NCBI GenBank assembly: GCA_034665545.1
Contig: JAXDFO010000003.1
Coordinates: 1-15,399 of the forward strand
Source: DASYML01 sp034665545
Lineage (GTDB): Bacteria; Acidobacteriota; Blastocatellia; Pyrinomonadales; Pyrinomonadaceae
Reading direction: 5' to 3'
Length of the DNA stretch: 15,399 nt
The notes below the pieces were generated by a model. The model was not told where the DNA came from. It saw only the letters and a list, made by a program, of their open reading frames with translations, and did no database searches. The stretch's first letter is position 1. Each line of letters opens with the position of its first letter. The position numbers and the translations under genes are program-made. Below are positions 1-7,011 of this stretch, one piece after another.

Positions 1-9
1 CCGCAGTCC

Positions 10-249
10 ATGCCAGTCGAACTGTTAGACGAGATTGCGACGACCACGGGCGAACTGATGCTCGTCCTCAAAGACCATCTCTCAGGCCAGCAGACTTCGC
101 AACTGTCTCAACAGGTTGCCTCGCATGCCGGTCATCTACGCGCGGACGTGCGTTCGCGCGAACTGCCCAACGAGCAACTCGCCGTCGCCATCCGCAACCT
201 CGGCGAAGAGGTCAACCTCATCATACGCGAAGACAAGCGAGCCGCTTGA
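10..249 (+). CDS. small hypothetical protein, possibly 5'-truncated
   Basis: I do not recognise this protein. It is 79 residues from the ATG at 10, but the reading frame is open back to base 1 (three further codons), so the true start may lie outside the window. The product is soluble-looking and probably all-helical: no signal peptide, no membrane segment, no cysteines, alternating charged and aliphatic residues, and a basic/acidic C-terminus (IIREDKRAA). Codon usage resembles its neighbours. It ends 185 bp before ftsY, with a promoter in between, so it belongs to an upstream transcription unit. A competing frame at 116-382 is a shadow. I can assign no function. Confidence 0.5.
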   Translation: MPVELLDEIATTTGELMLVLKDHLSGQQTSQLSQQVASHAGHLRADVRSRELPNEQLAVAIRNLGEEVNLIIREDKRAA

Positions 250-353
250 ACCTCTGGCCCATCGCAAGCATCTTCAGATAGCTTTTCTCTCATTCAACTC
301 TCAGCCTACGCTTCAAATTCCGTCCGGGATTATCCACGCGCGTCGCGTCGCTT

Positions 354-383
354 TTGTCGGGACGCGCCCGTTGCGTTTATAAT
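354..383 (+). promoter_or_regulatory. sigma-70-like promoter for ftsY
   Basis: A perfect TATAAT lies at 378-383, with TTGTCG at 354-359 as the -35 (spacer 18 bp). The expected start of transcription is near 390, giving a leader of about 44 nt before the ftsY ATG. A GC-rich inverted repeat (GCGCGTC 338-344 with GACGCGC 361-367) overlaps the -35/spacer region and could be an operator, though this is weak evidence. In the leader, CCGATTC occurs twice (398-404 and 427-433), the second directly abutting the ATG. Confidence 0.65.
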
Positions 384-433
384 CTTTCGCTTATGGTCCG
401 ATTCTGATTCGCAAGAGGGTAATCAACCGATTC

Positions 434-1777
434 ATGGCTTTTTGGAAACGCAAGAACAAAGAACGCTATATCACGCTCGGACTCAACGAGCCTGCCGCGC
501 CGTCGCAACCGCAGAGCGCGAAAACTCTTGAGCCGCCAGCCGCGCCCGCGACAGCAGAGGCGCAACCCGCGCAGCAGGTCTCGACGCCGCCCGCGCTCGA
601 ACCCGCCGCCACCGGGCAGGGACCGACGCCGACGCCTGCCAGCGAAACGCACACCATCACGGAAAGCCCGCGCCCCGTCCAGGCTCCCGCGCAAAGGAGC
701 ACGCGCGCCGCGTTGGCCCAACCGCCCGAACCCGCCAGGCCCGCGCCGCCGAAGCCCGTTGTGCCGTCGCGCTCGCCCTTCAACACGTCAGTGCTCGGCC
801 TCAATCGTTCGATGGAGGAATTGCAGGCCGAGGAGGCCGCGCTCGAACAGGCTTTCGCCAACCGCTTTCGCCGCGCCGTCGAAGCGACGCGCGAATCGCT
901 CTCCGAAAAGATTGACACTGTCTTTCAGGGACGCAAGCAGATTGACGCCTCGCTCCTTGACGAACTTGAGGAAGCGCTCATCAGCGCGGACATCGGCGTG
1001 CCGACGACGCTCCACATTCTGGAAACGGTGCGACGCGGCATCGCTCGTCAACAGATTAACGACATCGCCGCTCTCAAGCATTCCATCAAGTCCGAACTCC
1101 TGACCATCCTTCAGGCTTCCGAACGCGAAGGCGTCGCTTCTGAGGCGAGCGTGCCCGAAGGCATCTCGCCTTACGTGATGATGATCGTCGGCGTTAACGG
1201 CGTCGGCAAGACGACGACCATCGGCAAGTTGGCCCAACGCATCAAGGCCGAAGGCAACGACGTTTTAATCTGCGCGGCTGACACTTTCCGCGCCGCCGCC
1301 TCTGACCAGTTAGCCATCTGGGCCGAGCGCACGGGCGTGCCTCTCATTCAACAGAAGGAGGGCACGGATCCGGCGGCGGTCCTCTTCGATTCTCTCAAGG
1401 CGGCCAAAGCGCGCGCCTCAGACGTGCTCATCGTGGATACTGCCGGACGCCTTCACAACAAGTCTAACCTGATGGCCGAACTGGAAAAGATGAAACGCGT
1501 CGCCGGTCGTGAAGTCGAAGGCGCGCCCCACGAAACGCTGCTCGTCGTGGACGCCGTGACCGGGCAGAACGGCTTAGAGCAGGCCCGGCAATTTCTTAAA
1601 GTTGCGGGCGTCACAGGCATCGTCCTGACCAAACTCGACGGCACTGCCAAAGGCGGCATCGCCATCGCCATCGCCAAAGAACTCAACCTCCCGATACGCT
1701 ACGCGGGCATCGGTGAAAAAGTTGACGACCTGGTCGTCTTCGACCCGGAGGTTTACGTCAACAGCCTCTTTGAATAA
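434..1777 (+). CDS. ftsY: signal recognition particle receptor FtsY
   Basis: FtsY is the membrane-associated SRP-type GTPase that docks ribosome-SRP complexes at the SecYEG translocon for co-translational insertion. The 447-residue protein starts with a basic stretch (MAFWKRKNKER), then has a Pro/Ala-rich, low-complexity linker (about residues 20-115) in place of the acidic A domain of E. coli. The N domain follows (about 130-235) and then the G domain: G1 GVNGVGKTTT at 253-262, DTFRAAA at 283-289, DTAGR at 335-339, TKLDGTAKGG at 399-408 and the closing GIGE at 425-428. All GTPase motifs are intact. A GAGGG at 415-419 is about 14 nt before the ATG, farther than usual. ribD follows 14 nt after the stop, suggesting co-transcription. 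Confidence 0.97.
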   Translation: MAFWKRKNKERYITLGLNEPAAPSQPQSAKTLEPPAAPATAEAQPAQQVSTPPALEPAATGQGPTPTPASETHTITESPRPVQAPAQRSTRAALAQPPEPARPAPPKPVVPSRSPFNTSVLGLNRSMEELQAEEAALEQAFANRFRRAVEATRESLSEKIDTVFQGRKQIDASLLDELEEALISADIGVPTTLHILETVRRGIARQQINDIAALKHSIKSELLTILQASEREGVASEASVPEGISPYVMMIVGVNGVGKTTTIGKLAQRIKAEGNDVLICAADTFRAAASDQLAIWAERTGVPLIQQKEGTDPAAVLFDSLKAAKARASDVLIVDTAGRLHNKSNLMAELEKMKRVAGREVEGAPHETLLVVDAVTGQNGLEQARQFLKVAGVTGIVLTKLDGTAKGGIAIAIAKELNLPIRYAGIGEKVDDLVVFDPEVYVNSLFE

Positions 1778-1791
1778 CTGGTCCAATTTTG

Positions 1792-2934
1792 ATGCGGGAG
1801 ATTACCATTACTGAAGCGGCGGTCGCATGGAGCGAGATGGACCGTAGAATGATGCGGCGCGCTCTGGAACTGGCCGCGCGCGGTGTGGGCCAGGTCAGTC
1901 CGAGCCCGCTCGTCGGTTGCGTGATAGCGACCGAGCGCGGCGAGACAATCGGCGAAGGCTTCTATTTGTACGAGGGCTTGAAGCACGCGGAGACGCTTGC
2001 GCTCGAAGAGGCTGGCCCACTGGCGCGCGGCGCGACCGCCTACGTCTCGCTCGAACCGCACGCGCACTACGGGCGCACGCCGCCCTGCACGGATGCTCTC
2101 ATCAAGGCCGGAATCAAACGCGTCGTCGCTTCCATCGAAGACCCCAACCCGAAAGTCTCAGGCAAAGGCTTCGCACACTTGCGCTCTGCTGAGGTGACTG
2201 TGGACGTGGGCCTGATGGAGAGCGAAGCCGTGCGGCTCAACGAGAAGTACATACACTTCATGCGAACCGGGCGTCCGTTCGTTCACCTGAAGTTGGCGAC
2301 TTCGCTCGACGGGCGCATCGCCACGCGAACCGGCGATTCGCGCTGGATTACGGGAGAGGCCGCGCGCTCGCGCGTCCATCAACTGCGTCATGAATACGAC
2401 GCCATCCTCGTCGGCTCCGGCACTGCCCTTGCGGACGACCCACTGCTCACGGATCGTTCAGGATTGAAACGACATCGCCCGTTGACGCGCATCGTCCTGG
2501 ACCAGAAATTGAGCCTCTCGCCCGACTCGCAGCTTGCGCGCACCGCGCATCAATCCAGAGTCCTCGTTTACTATTCCTCCGAACACGCGCCCGCAAACGC
2601 CATCGCCGCGCTCGCCTCTACGGGCGTAGCGCTAGCGGCGCATGGCGACGGCGGGCGCGACCTTGAGGCTCTATTATTGGACCTCGGCGGGCGTTCGATT
2701 CAGAGCCTTCTCGTTGAAGGCGGAGCGAAAGTCGCGGGCGCATTCCTGGACGCGGGGCTGATTAACAAGGCGAGCTTTTTTATCGCCCCCATGATTATCG
2801 GCGGCGCGGGCGCGCCAGCCTCCATCGCCGGAGAGGGCGCGCACAAAATCGCAGACGCCCACACGCTGCAAGACATAGAACTCAAGCAGCACGGCCCCGA
2901 CCTGGAAATCACCGGATACATGAAAGGCAAGTAG
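1792..2934 (+). CDS. ribD: bifunctional riboflavin deaminase/reductase RibD
   Basis: RibD catalyses two steps of riboflavin synthesis: deamination of the pyrimidine from GTP cyclohydrolase II, then NADPH-dependent reduction of its ribose. Counting from the ATG at 1792 (380 aa), the N-terminal CDA-like deaminase has HAE at 65-67 and PPC at 97-99. The usual PC(S/N)H zinc motif reads P-H-A-H (H90), so one canonical zinc cysteine is replaced. The reductase domain begins near 162, with LKLATSLDGRIA (167-178), the TG-SRWITG segment and a C-terminal LLVEGGAKVAGAFLDAGLI. Start choice is uncertain: TTG 1789 is directly upstream, and ATG 1837 begins closer to the conserved MMRRALELA region but has only a tightly spaced GGAG. 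No other rib genes are nearby. It is separated from ftsY by 14 nt. Confidence 0.93.
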   Translation: MREITITEAAVAWSEMDRRMMRRALELAARGVGQVSPSPLVGCVIATERGETIGEGFYLYEGLKHAETLALEEAGPLARGATAYVSLEPHAHYGRTPPCTDALIKAGIKRVVASIEDPNPKVSGKGFAHLRSAEVTVDVGLMESEAVRLNEKYIHFMRTGRPFVHLKLATSLDGRIATRTGDSRWITGEAARSRVHQLRHEYDAILVGSGTALADDPLLTDRSGLKRHRPLTRIVLDQKLSLSPDSQLARTAHQSRVLVYYSSEHAPANAIAALASTGVALAAHGDGGRDLEALLLDLGGRSIQSLLVEGGAKVAGAFLDAGLINKASFFIAPMIIGGAGAPASIAGEGAHKIADAHTLQDIELKQHGPDLEITGYMKGK

Positions 2935-2935
2935 T

Positions 2936-3025
2936 AAGGCGTTCTGGATGAAGGATGAAAGAAAAGCTATTCAACCGTTGAATAGCCGCTCTCTCAACTT
3001 TCATCTCAAAGCCTTCCTGCTTCAT
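2936..3025 (+). repeat. nested intergenic inverted repeat between ribD and rsmA
   Basis: The gap holds a layered palindrome. The core is GCTATTCAA (2966-2974) / TTGAATAGC (2978-2986) around a CCG loop. Outside it GATGAAAG (2954-2961) pairs with CTTTCATC (2998-3005). More distant partners are AAGGC (2936-2940) with GCCTT (3011-3015) and ATGAAG (2948-2953) with CTTCAT (3020-3025). No T-run follows, so it is not a typical intrinsic terminator. It could be an mRNA-processing hairpin, a weak attenuator or a dispersed palindromic repeat. No clear promoter or Shine-Dalgarno site for rsmA is seen in the gap. Confidence 0.7.
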
Positions 3026-3038
3026 ACTCGCATTTCTT

Positions 3039-3893
3039 ATGCATGCGAAGAAAAGTCTCGGGCAGAATTTTCTGGTTGACGGGCGGGTCATTGACCGCAT
3101 CGTGGGGGCATTTGACGCGCGGCGCGATGAGACCGTGATTGAAATCGGGCCGGGGCAGGGGGCTTTGACTTCGCGGCTGGTTGAGAAGGCGGGGCGCGTT
3201 TTCGCCGTCGAGTTTGACCGCGAATTAGTTCCTCTGTTGCGGGACAAATTTGGCGGCCATGAGCATCTCAAGGTGATTGAGGCTGACGCGCTGGCGGTTG
3301 ATTTGTGCGAGATGATTGCGCCCGCGACGCAGGCGCGCGTCATCGCCAACCTGCCTTATTATATCTCTACGGCGATTCTCCAAAGGCTCATAGAGCAGCG
3401 CGTTTGTCTCACGGAAATGGTCCTCATGCTACAGCGCGAGGTGGTCGAGCGCATCACCGCTCCGCCTTCATCAAGCGAGCGCGGCTTTCTCTCCGTACTG
3501 GTCCAGGCTTATTGCGAAACGGAGACGCTTTTCGATGTCGCGTCCGTCGCGTTTCGCCCCGTGCCGAAAGTGTGGAGCACGGTCTTGCGTCTGCGCATGC
3601 GAGATAGTCTGCCCTTTGAAGTCGCGGACGAGCGGTTGCTATGGAGACTGGTGAGCGCGGGGTTCGCGCAGAGACGCAAGACCATCTTCAATAACCTGCG
3701 CCACGCGCCGGACCAACTCCGAGCGCGCATAGAGACGGCGGGAGGCGCGGCCCAATTGCTAGCAGACGCCGGGCTAGAGGCACAGCGTCGCGCCGAAACG
3801 TTCACGCTGGAAGAATGGGCCAACCTCTCAAACGCCCTCTCGGCATCATCGTCCAACGCCTCATCCTTAAATTCGGAGCGACCATCAGACTGA
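3039..3893 (+). CDS. rsmA: 16S rRNA (adenine1518/1519-N6) dimethyltransferase RsmA/KsgA
   Basis: RsmA dimethylates two adjacent adenines in the loop of helix 45 of 16S rRNA with SAM and acts as a late checkpoint in 30S assembly; its loss gives kasugamycin resistance. The 284-residue protein opens with the family signature KKSLGQNFL (4-12), followed by the SAM-binding EIGPGQGALT (about 35-44), the acidic motif after strand 2 (AVEFDREL), EADAL and the catalytic NLPYYIS motif (about 105-111). The C-terminal helical domain has the usual F-R-PKVWS and FAQRRKTIFNNL segments. The tail is Ser/Asn-rich and non-conserved. Length is normal. No Shine-Dalgarno sequence precedes the ATG. It follows ribD after a palindromic gap and ends before an independent promoter for rnj. 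Confidence 0.96.
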   Translation: MHAKKSLGQNFLVDGRVIDRIVGAFDARRDETVIEIGPGQGALTSRLVEKAGRVFAVEFDRELVPLLRDKFGGHEHLKVIEADALAVDLCEMIAPATQARVIANLPYYISTAILQRLIEQRVCLTEMVLMLQREVVERITAPPSSSERGFLSVLVQAYCETETLFDVASVAFRPVPKVWSTVLRLRMRDSLPFEVADERLLWRLVSAGFAQRRKTIFNNLRHAPDQLRARIETAGGAAQLLADAGLEAQRRAETFTLEEWANLSNALSASSSNASSLNSERPSD

Positions 3894-3942
3894 CGTCCCG
3901 GCTCTCTCTCGTCTGGTGAAAGGGGAAAGGGCGTCGGCGTTG

Positions 3943-3951
3943 TGTTATACT
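3943..3951 (+). promoter_or_regulatory. extended -10 promoter for the rnj operon
   Basis: TG-T-TATACT at 3943-3951 is an extended -10 element (TGnTATAMT). No good -35 box sits 17 bp upstream (the region is GGGAAA-like), which is compatible with an extended -10 promoter. Transcription would start near 3958, giving a leader of about 72 nt before the GTG at 4030. Confidence 0.6.
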
Positions 3952-3966
3952 ATTCGGCTAATTTCG

Positions 3967-4000
3967 CCCGGCGTGATGCTTCGATAGTTCACGCGCAGGG
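3967..4000 (+). promoter_or_regulatory. hairpin in the 5' leader of rnj
   Basis: GCGTGA (3971-3976) pairs perfectly with TCACGC (3989-3994) around a 12-nt loop. CCC (3967-3969) can pair with GGG (3998-4000) across a small internal loop, and TTTT follows at 4001-4004. It lies about 10 nt downstream of the predicted transcription start and just upstream of the purine-rich AAGGAG (4006-4011). The T-run is too short for a convincing terminator; a stabilising or autoregulatory 5'-end structure is possible. Confidence 0.45.
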
Positions 4001-4029
4001 TTTTCAAGGAGAGTAGAGTAAAGAATAAA

Positions 4030-5691
4030 GTGGGTAATGTTTTAGAGATCATTCCGCTCGGCGGCGTCGGCGAGTTCGGAATGAATTGTATGGCTGTGCG
4101 TTATGGCGAGGATATGATTATCCTCGATGCTGGCATGGGATTTCCCGAAGAGTCCGCTTACGGCGTGGACGTGTCCGTTCCGGATTTCGACTTTCTCGAA
4201 CCGTACAGGGAAAATCTGACCGCCATCATCCTGACGCACGGGCACGAAGACCATCTCGGCGCGCTTCCTTATATCCTGAAAAAATTTAACCTTCCGGTTT
4301 ACGCTTCGCATTTCACGGTCGGCCTCGCGGAGAGCAAACTGGAAGAACACGACCTCCTGGACGACGTGTTGATTCATCGCGTCGAACCGCGACAGGTGGT
4401 TGAACTCGGCCCGTTCAGCATAGAGTTCATACGCGTCTCGCATTCGCTCGTTGATTGTTTCTCGCTGGCTATCAAAACGCCTGTCGGGACCATCATTCAC
4501 ACCGGCGATTACAAGGTTGACGAGACGCCCGTCATCGGAGAGCCGATTGACCTGCGCACCTTCCGTCGTTACGGGCAGGAGGGCGTGCTCGCCCTGCTCT
4601 CGGATTCGACCAACGCGACGGTGCCGGGCCGCACTCCATCCGAACGCGCCGTGATTCCCGCCTTCGAGGAAATTTTCGCGGAAGCCGGAGGACGCATCAT
4701 CGTCGCCGCCTTCGCCTCTTCGATTCATCGCCTGCAAATCGTGCTGGATGTCGCGCAGCAGTTCGACCGTAAGGTCTGCGTGCTCGGTCGCTCTATGCAG
4801 AAGAACGTTGACATCGCGGACAGGCTCGGCTATCTGGACATCCCGGACGGCCTGCTCGTCTCCGTGGGCGAGACGAAGCATCTGGACGACAACGAGATAG
4901 TTTTTCTCGTCACAGGTTCACAGGGCGAGCCGCGCGCCGCGCTTTCTCAAATGGCGACGCAGGTCTACAAGGGACTGACGATTGAAGAGGGCGACACGGT
5001 CGTCCTCTCCGCTCGCATCATCCCCGGCAACGAACGCACTATCTCTCGCATGATCGGCGCGATTTATAAACGCGGCGCGAACATCATCGAAGAGAAACGG
5101 CGGCTGGTCCACGTCAGCGGCCATGCATCGCAGGAAGACATCAAGATTATGACGGAGGCCGTGAGGCCCAAGTTCGTCGTCCCGATTCACGGCGAGTATC
5201 GCATGCTCTTTCGTCATAAAGAGTTCATCAAGAATCACCTCAACTATGATGAGGAGAACATCATCCTCATCGAAAACGGCGACGTGTTAGAACTAGACGG
5301 CGAACGCGCTTCCGTCGTCAATAAGCACGACATCGGTCGCACGTTCATAGACGAATCCGGCTTTGAAGAGATCGCGCGCGAGACCGTGCGCGAACGCCGC
5401 CAGCTTGCCAACGACGGCGTCGTCACGCTGGTCATGACCGTCAACTCGGAGACGGGCGCGCTCGAAGCCCCGCCGGAGATAGTCGCGCGCGGCGTCATCG
5501 GCATGGACGGCTCCAACGGCCTCATGCGCGAAGCCCAACGCATCGTCACGCAGGCGGTCGAGAGCGGCCCGCGCATCGCACGCGAGGATGCGAGCCTGCT
5601 CAAAGAGCACGTCCGCGTCGAGCTCAAACGCTTCATCCAGAAACAGACCGGCGCGCGGCCCGTCATCGCGCCCGTCGTGGTCCAAATTTGA
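4030..5691 (+). CDS. rnj: ribonuclease J
   Basis: RNase J is a beta-CASP metallo-beta-lactamase nuclease with 5'-3' exonuclease and endonuclease activity in mRNA turnover and rRNA maturation. The 553-residue protein has the N-terminal core LEIIPLGGVGEFGMN (5-19), the zinc motif HGHEDH (70-75), VSHSLVDC with H138, HTGDYK with D160, SDSTNA (191-196), and in the beta-CASP region VSGHASQEDI and PIHGEYRML. A C-terminal domain of about 110 residues follows. All metal ligands appear intact and the length matches the family. The start is GTG 4030, chosen because the conserved N-terminus begins there and no in-frame start lies upstream. AAGGAG at 4006-4011 is a good Shine-Dalgarno match but 18 nt away, unusually far. 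Its TGA overlaps the start of the next gene. Confidence 0.96.
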   Translation: MGNVLEIIPLGGVGEFGMNCMAVRYGEDMIILDAGMGFPEESAYGVDVSVPDFDFLEPYRENLTAIILTHGHEDHLGALPYILKKFNLPVYASHFTVGLAESKLEEHDLLDDVLIHRVEPRQVVELGPFSIEFIRVSHSLVDCFSLAIKTPVGTIIHTGDYKVDETPVIGEPIDLRTFRRYGQEGVLALLSDSTNATVPGRTPSERAVIPAFEEIFAEAGGRIIVAAFASSIHRLQIVLDVAQQFDRKVCVLGRSMQKNVDIADRLGYLDIPDGLLVSVGETKHLDDNEIVFLVTGSQGEPRAALSQMATQVYKGLTIEEGDTVVLSARIIPGNERTISRMIGAIYKRGANIIEEKRRLVHVSGHASQEDIKIMTEAVRPKFVVPIHGEYRMLFRHKEFIKNHLNYDEENIILIENGDVLELDGERASVVNKHDIGRTFIDESGFEEIARETVRERRQLANDGVVTLVMTVNSETGALEAPPEIVARGVIGMDGSNGLMREAQRIVTQAVESGPRIAREDASLLKEHVRVELKRFIQKQTGARPVIAPVVVQI

Positions 5692-6134
5692 GTGACGCCG
5701 GAGAGATAGCAGAACTGTTAAGCCGGACGAGAGTGCGTGTCTCGCCCGCCCTCTATTTTCTCGTCGGCATGCGTCACGAAGACTGGCTGCGACTGTTGGA
5801 GAATCCGGAGTTGAGCCCGCGCGGCGATGCGCCGTTTATGGTCCTGCGCGACGAGCATGAAGTGACGCTCATGCTTGATGAAATTGACTGGCGTGCGATG
5901 CGGCACGCGGCGCGGGATGCGCGTGTCGAAGGCAACTTTCGACTGGTCACGCTCGACCTTGAACTCGACTGGAACGTGGTCGGCTACATGGCGCGCGTAA
6001 CCGCTATCCTGTCCGGCGCAGGCATCAGCGTCGGCGCGCTCTCGGCCTTCTCCCGAGACCATCTCTTGATAAAACAGGATGACCTGGGCCAGGCCCTGCG
6101 CGTCCTGGGCGAACACGTCGCCGAACTCTGCTAA
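5688..6134 (+). CDS. ACT-domain protein, putative
   Basis: A 148-residue soluble protein from a TTG start that overlaps the rnj stop codon (TTGA, 5688-5691), which suggests translational coupling. The C-terminal half resembles the ACT_7/CASTOR-type ACT fold: an acidic strand (FRLVTLDLELDWNVVGY), then MARVTAILSGAGISV, a strand ending in LSAFSRDHLLIKQDDL, and a closing helix ALRVLGEH. The first half (about 20-75) could be a second, divergent ACT-like repeat. ACT domains commonly bind amino acids or other small ligands and act as regulators, but no ligand can be inferred here. Assignment is from pattern resemblance. A later internal ATG near 5769 would remove part of the first half and is less likely. 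The next gene starts 21 nt downstream. Confidence 0.72.
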   Translation: MSDAGEIAELLSRTRVRVSPALYFLVGMRHEDWLRLLENPELSPRGDAPFMVLRDEHEVTLMLDEIDWRAMRHAARDARVEGNFRLVTLDLELDWNVVGYMARVTAILSGAGISVGALSAFSRDHLLIKQDDLGQALRVLGEHVAELC

Positions 6135-6142
6135 GACGGTCT

Positions 6143-6146
6143 GGAG
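6143..6146 (+). promoter_or_regulatory. ribosome binding site deciding a TTG start
   Basis: GGAG at 6143-6146 is 9 nt upstream of TTG 6156. The nearby ATG at 6148 runs into TGA after three codons, so the TTG is the only workable start that keeps the complete Rossmann fold of the dehydrogenase. Confidence 0.55.
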
Positions 6147-6155
6147 CATGGAGTC

Positions 6156-6941
6156 TTGAGTCAGGATTCAAAAGTTGATTGGTCCAATAAAGTAGTCTTC
6201 ATCACGGGCGCATCGAGCGGCATCGGGCGTTCGCTCGCAGTTGAGTTGGGACGGCGCGGGGCGATTGTGGGATTGCTGGCGAGACGCGCCGAGAGTTTGC
6301 GAGAGCTTGAGGCGGAAGTGAAGGCTGCTGGCGGTCTTGCTCTGGCGTTGCCCTGTGACGTGAGGGACGCGTTGGCCGTGCGTGGGGCCGCAGATGAGTT
6401 GCGCTCCCGGTTCGGTCGCATTGATGTGATGGTCGCCAACGCGGGCCTTATCGTGACGACTCCGACCAAGGAGTTGAAGCCCGCCGAGGTGGCCGATGTG
6501 ATGAACGTCAACGTCGTCGGAGCGGTCAACAGCGTGGTGGCGGTGGTCAATGAAATGTTGGCCCAGGGAAGCGGGCAACTGGTTGCCATATCGAGCCTCG
6601 CCGCTTATCGTGGGCTGGCTAAATCGGGCGCGTACTGCGCGAGCAAAGCGGCCCTCTCAACTTTTTTTGAAAGCGTGCGGGTGGACCTGCTCGGCACGGG
6701 CGTTGACGTGACGATTATTCATCCGGGCTTTATCAATACGGCGTCAACTTCTGACAGAAAAGCTAAACGGCCCTTTCTCATGGAACTCGACGACGCGACG
6801 CAAAAGATTATTTGGGCCATCGAAGCGCGCAAGAAGTCTTACGCTTTTCCCTGGCAACTTGCCACCATCTGCCGCATCGGCATGCTCATGCCGAACTCTG
6901 TGTATGACCGCATCGTCGCCAAAAATTCTTTTCGTGAATGA
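6156..6941 (+). CDS. short-chain dehydrogenase/reductase (classical SDR)
   Basis: A 261-residue NAD(P)-dependent oxidoreductase of the classical SDR family. The cofactor motif TGASSGIG is at 17-24, followed by an Arg-rich turn (LARRAES, 41-47) that suggests NADPH preference, DVRD (68-71) for the adenine ring, and NAG (95-97). The catalytic triad is S147, Y160 and K164 (YxxxK), then HPGFINT. The C-terminal part (IEARKKSYAFPWQLA and a hydrophobic helix) resembles SDRs of the DltE/YqjQ-like type, which often act on lipid-linked or acyl substrates, but the substrate cannot be read from sequence. It sits between an ACT-domain gene (21 nt upstream) and uppP (70 nt downstream) and is probably transcribed with them. 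Confidence 0.9.
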   Translation: MSQDSKVDWSNKVVFITGASSGIGRSLAVELGRRGAIVGLLARRAESLRELEAEVKAAGGLALALPCDVRDALAVRGAADELRSRFGRIDVMVANAGLIVTTPTKELKPAEVADVMNVNVVGAVNSVVAVVNEMLAQGSGQLVAISSLAAYRGLAKSGAYCASKAALSTFFESVRVDLLGTGVDVTIIHPGFINTASTSDRKAKRPFLMELDDATQKIIWAIEARKKSYAFPWQLATICRIGMLMPNSVYDRIVAKNSFRE

Positions 6942-6976
6942 AGGCGACTCGCGGTCTCTTGTTTCCAATCGGAAAG

Positions 6977-7010
6977 CCAAAGTCTAAAATCCAAACTTCA
7001 GAATCCAACC
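6977..7010 (+). repeat. degenerate 14-bp tandem repeat upstream of uppP
   Basis: Two units of 14 bp, CCAAAGTCTAAAAT (6977-6990) and CCAAACTTCAGAAT (6991-7004), are followed by a partial third, CCAACC (7005-7010), that abuts the uppP ATG. The block is AT-rich compared with its surroundings and contains no Shine-Dalgarno site. Directly upstream is a small hairpin, TTTCC (6962-6966) / GGAAA (6971-6975). Confidence 0.6.
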
Positions 7011-7011
7011 T

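Noticed and set aside
116..382. 88-codon frame overlapping the first small gene and the ftsY promoter
   Set aside because: It runs through the TATAAT of the ftsY promoter, overlaps the better 10-249 frame and has an Arg/Ser-rich shadow-like composition.
3886..3917. Partial complementarity (CAGAC / GTCTG) after rsmA as a terminator
   Set aside because: Only five pairs with mismatches outside and no T-run follow.
4042..4881. 279-codon open frame on the - strand opposite rnj
   Set aside because: RNase J motifs fix the coding strand; no start signals or recognisable product on the - strand.
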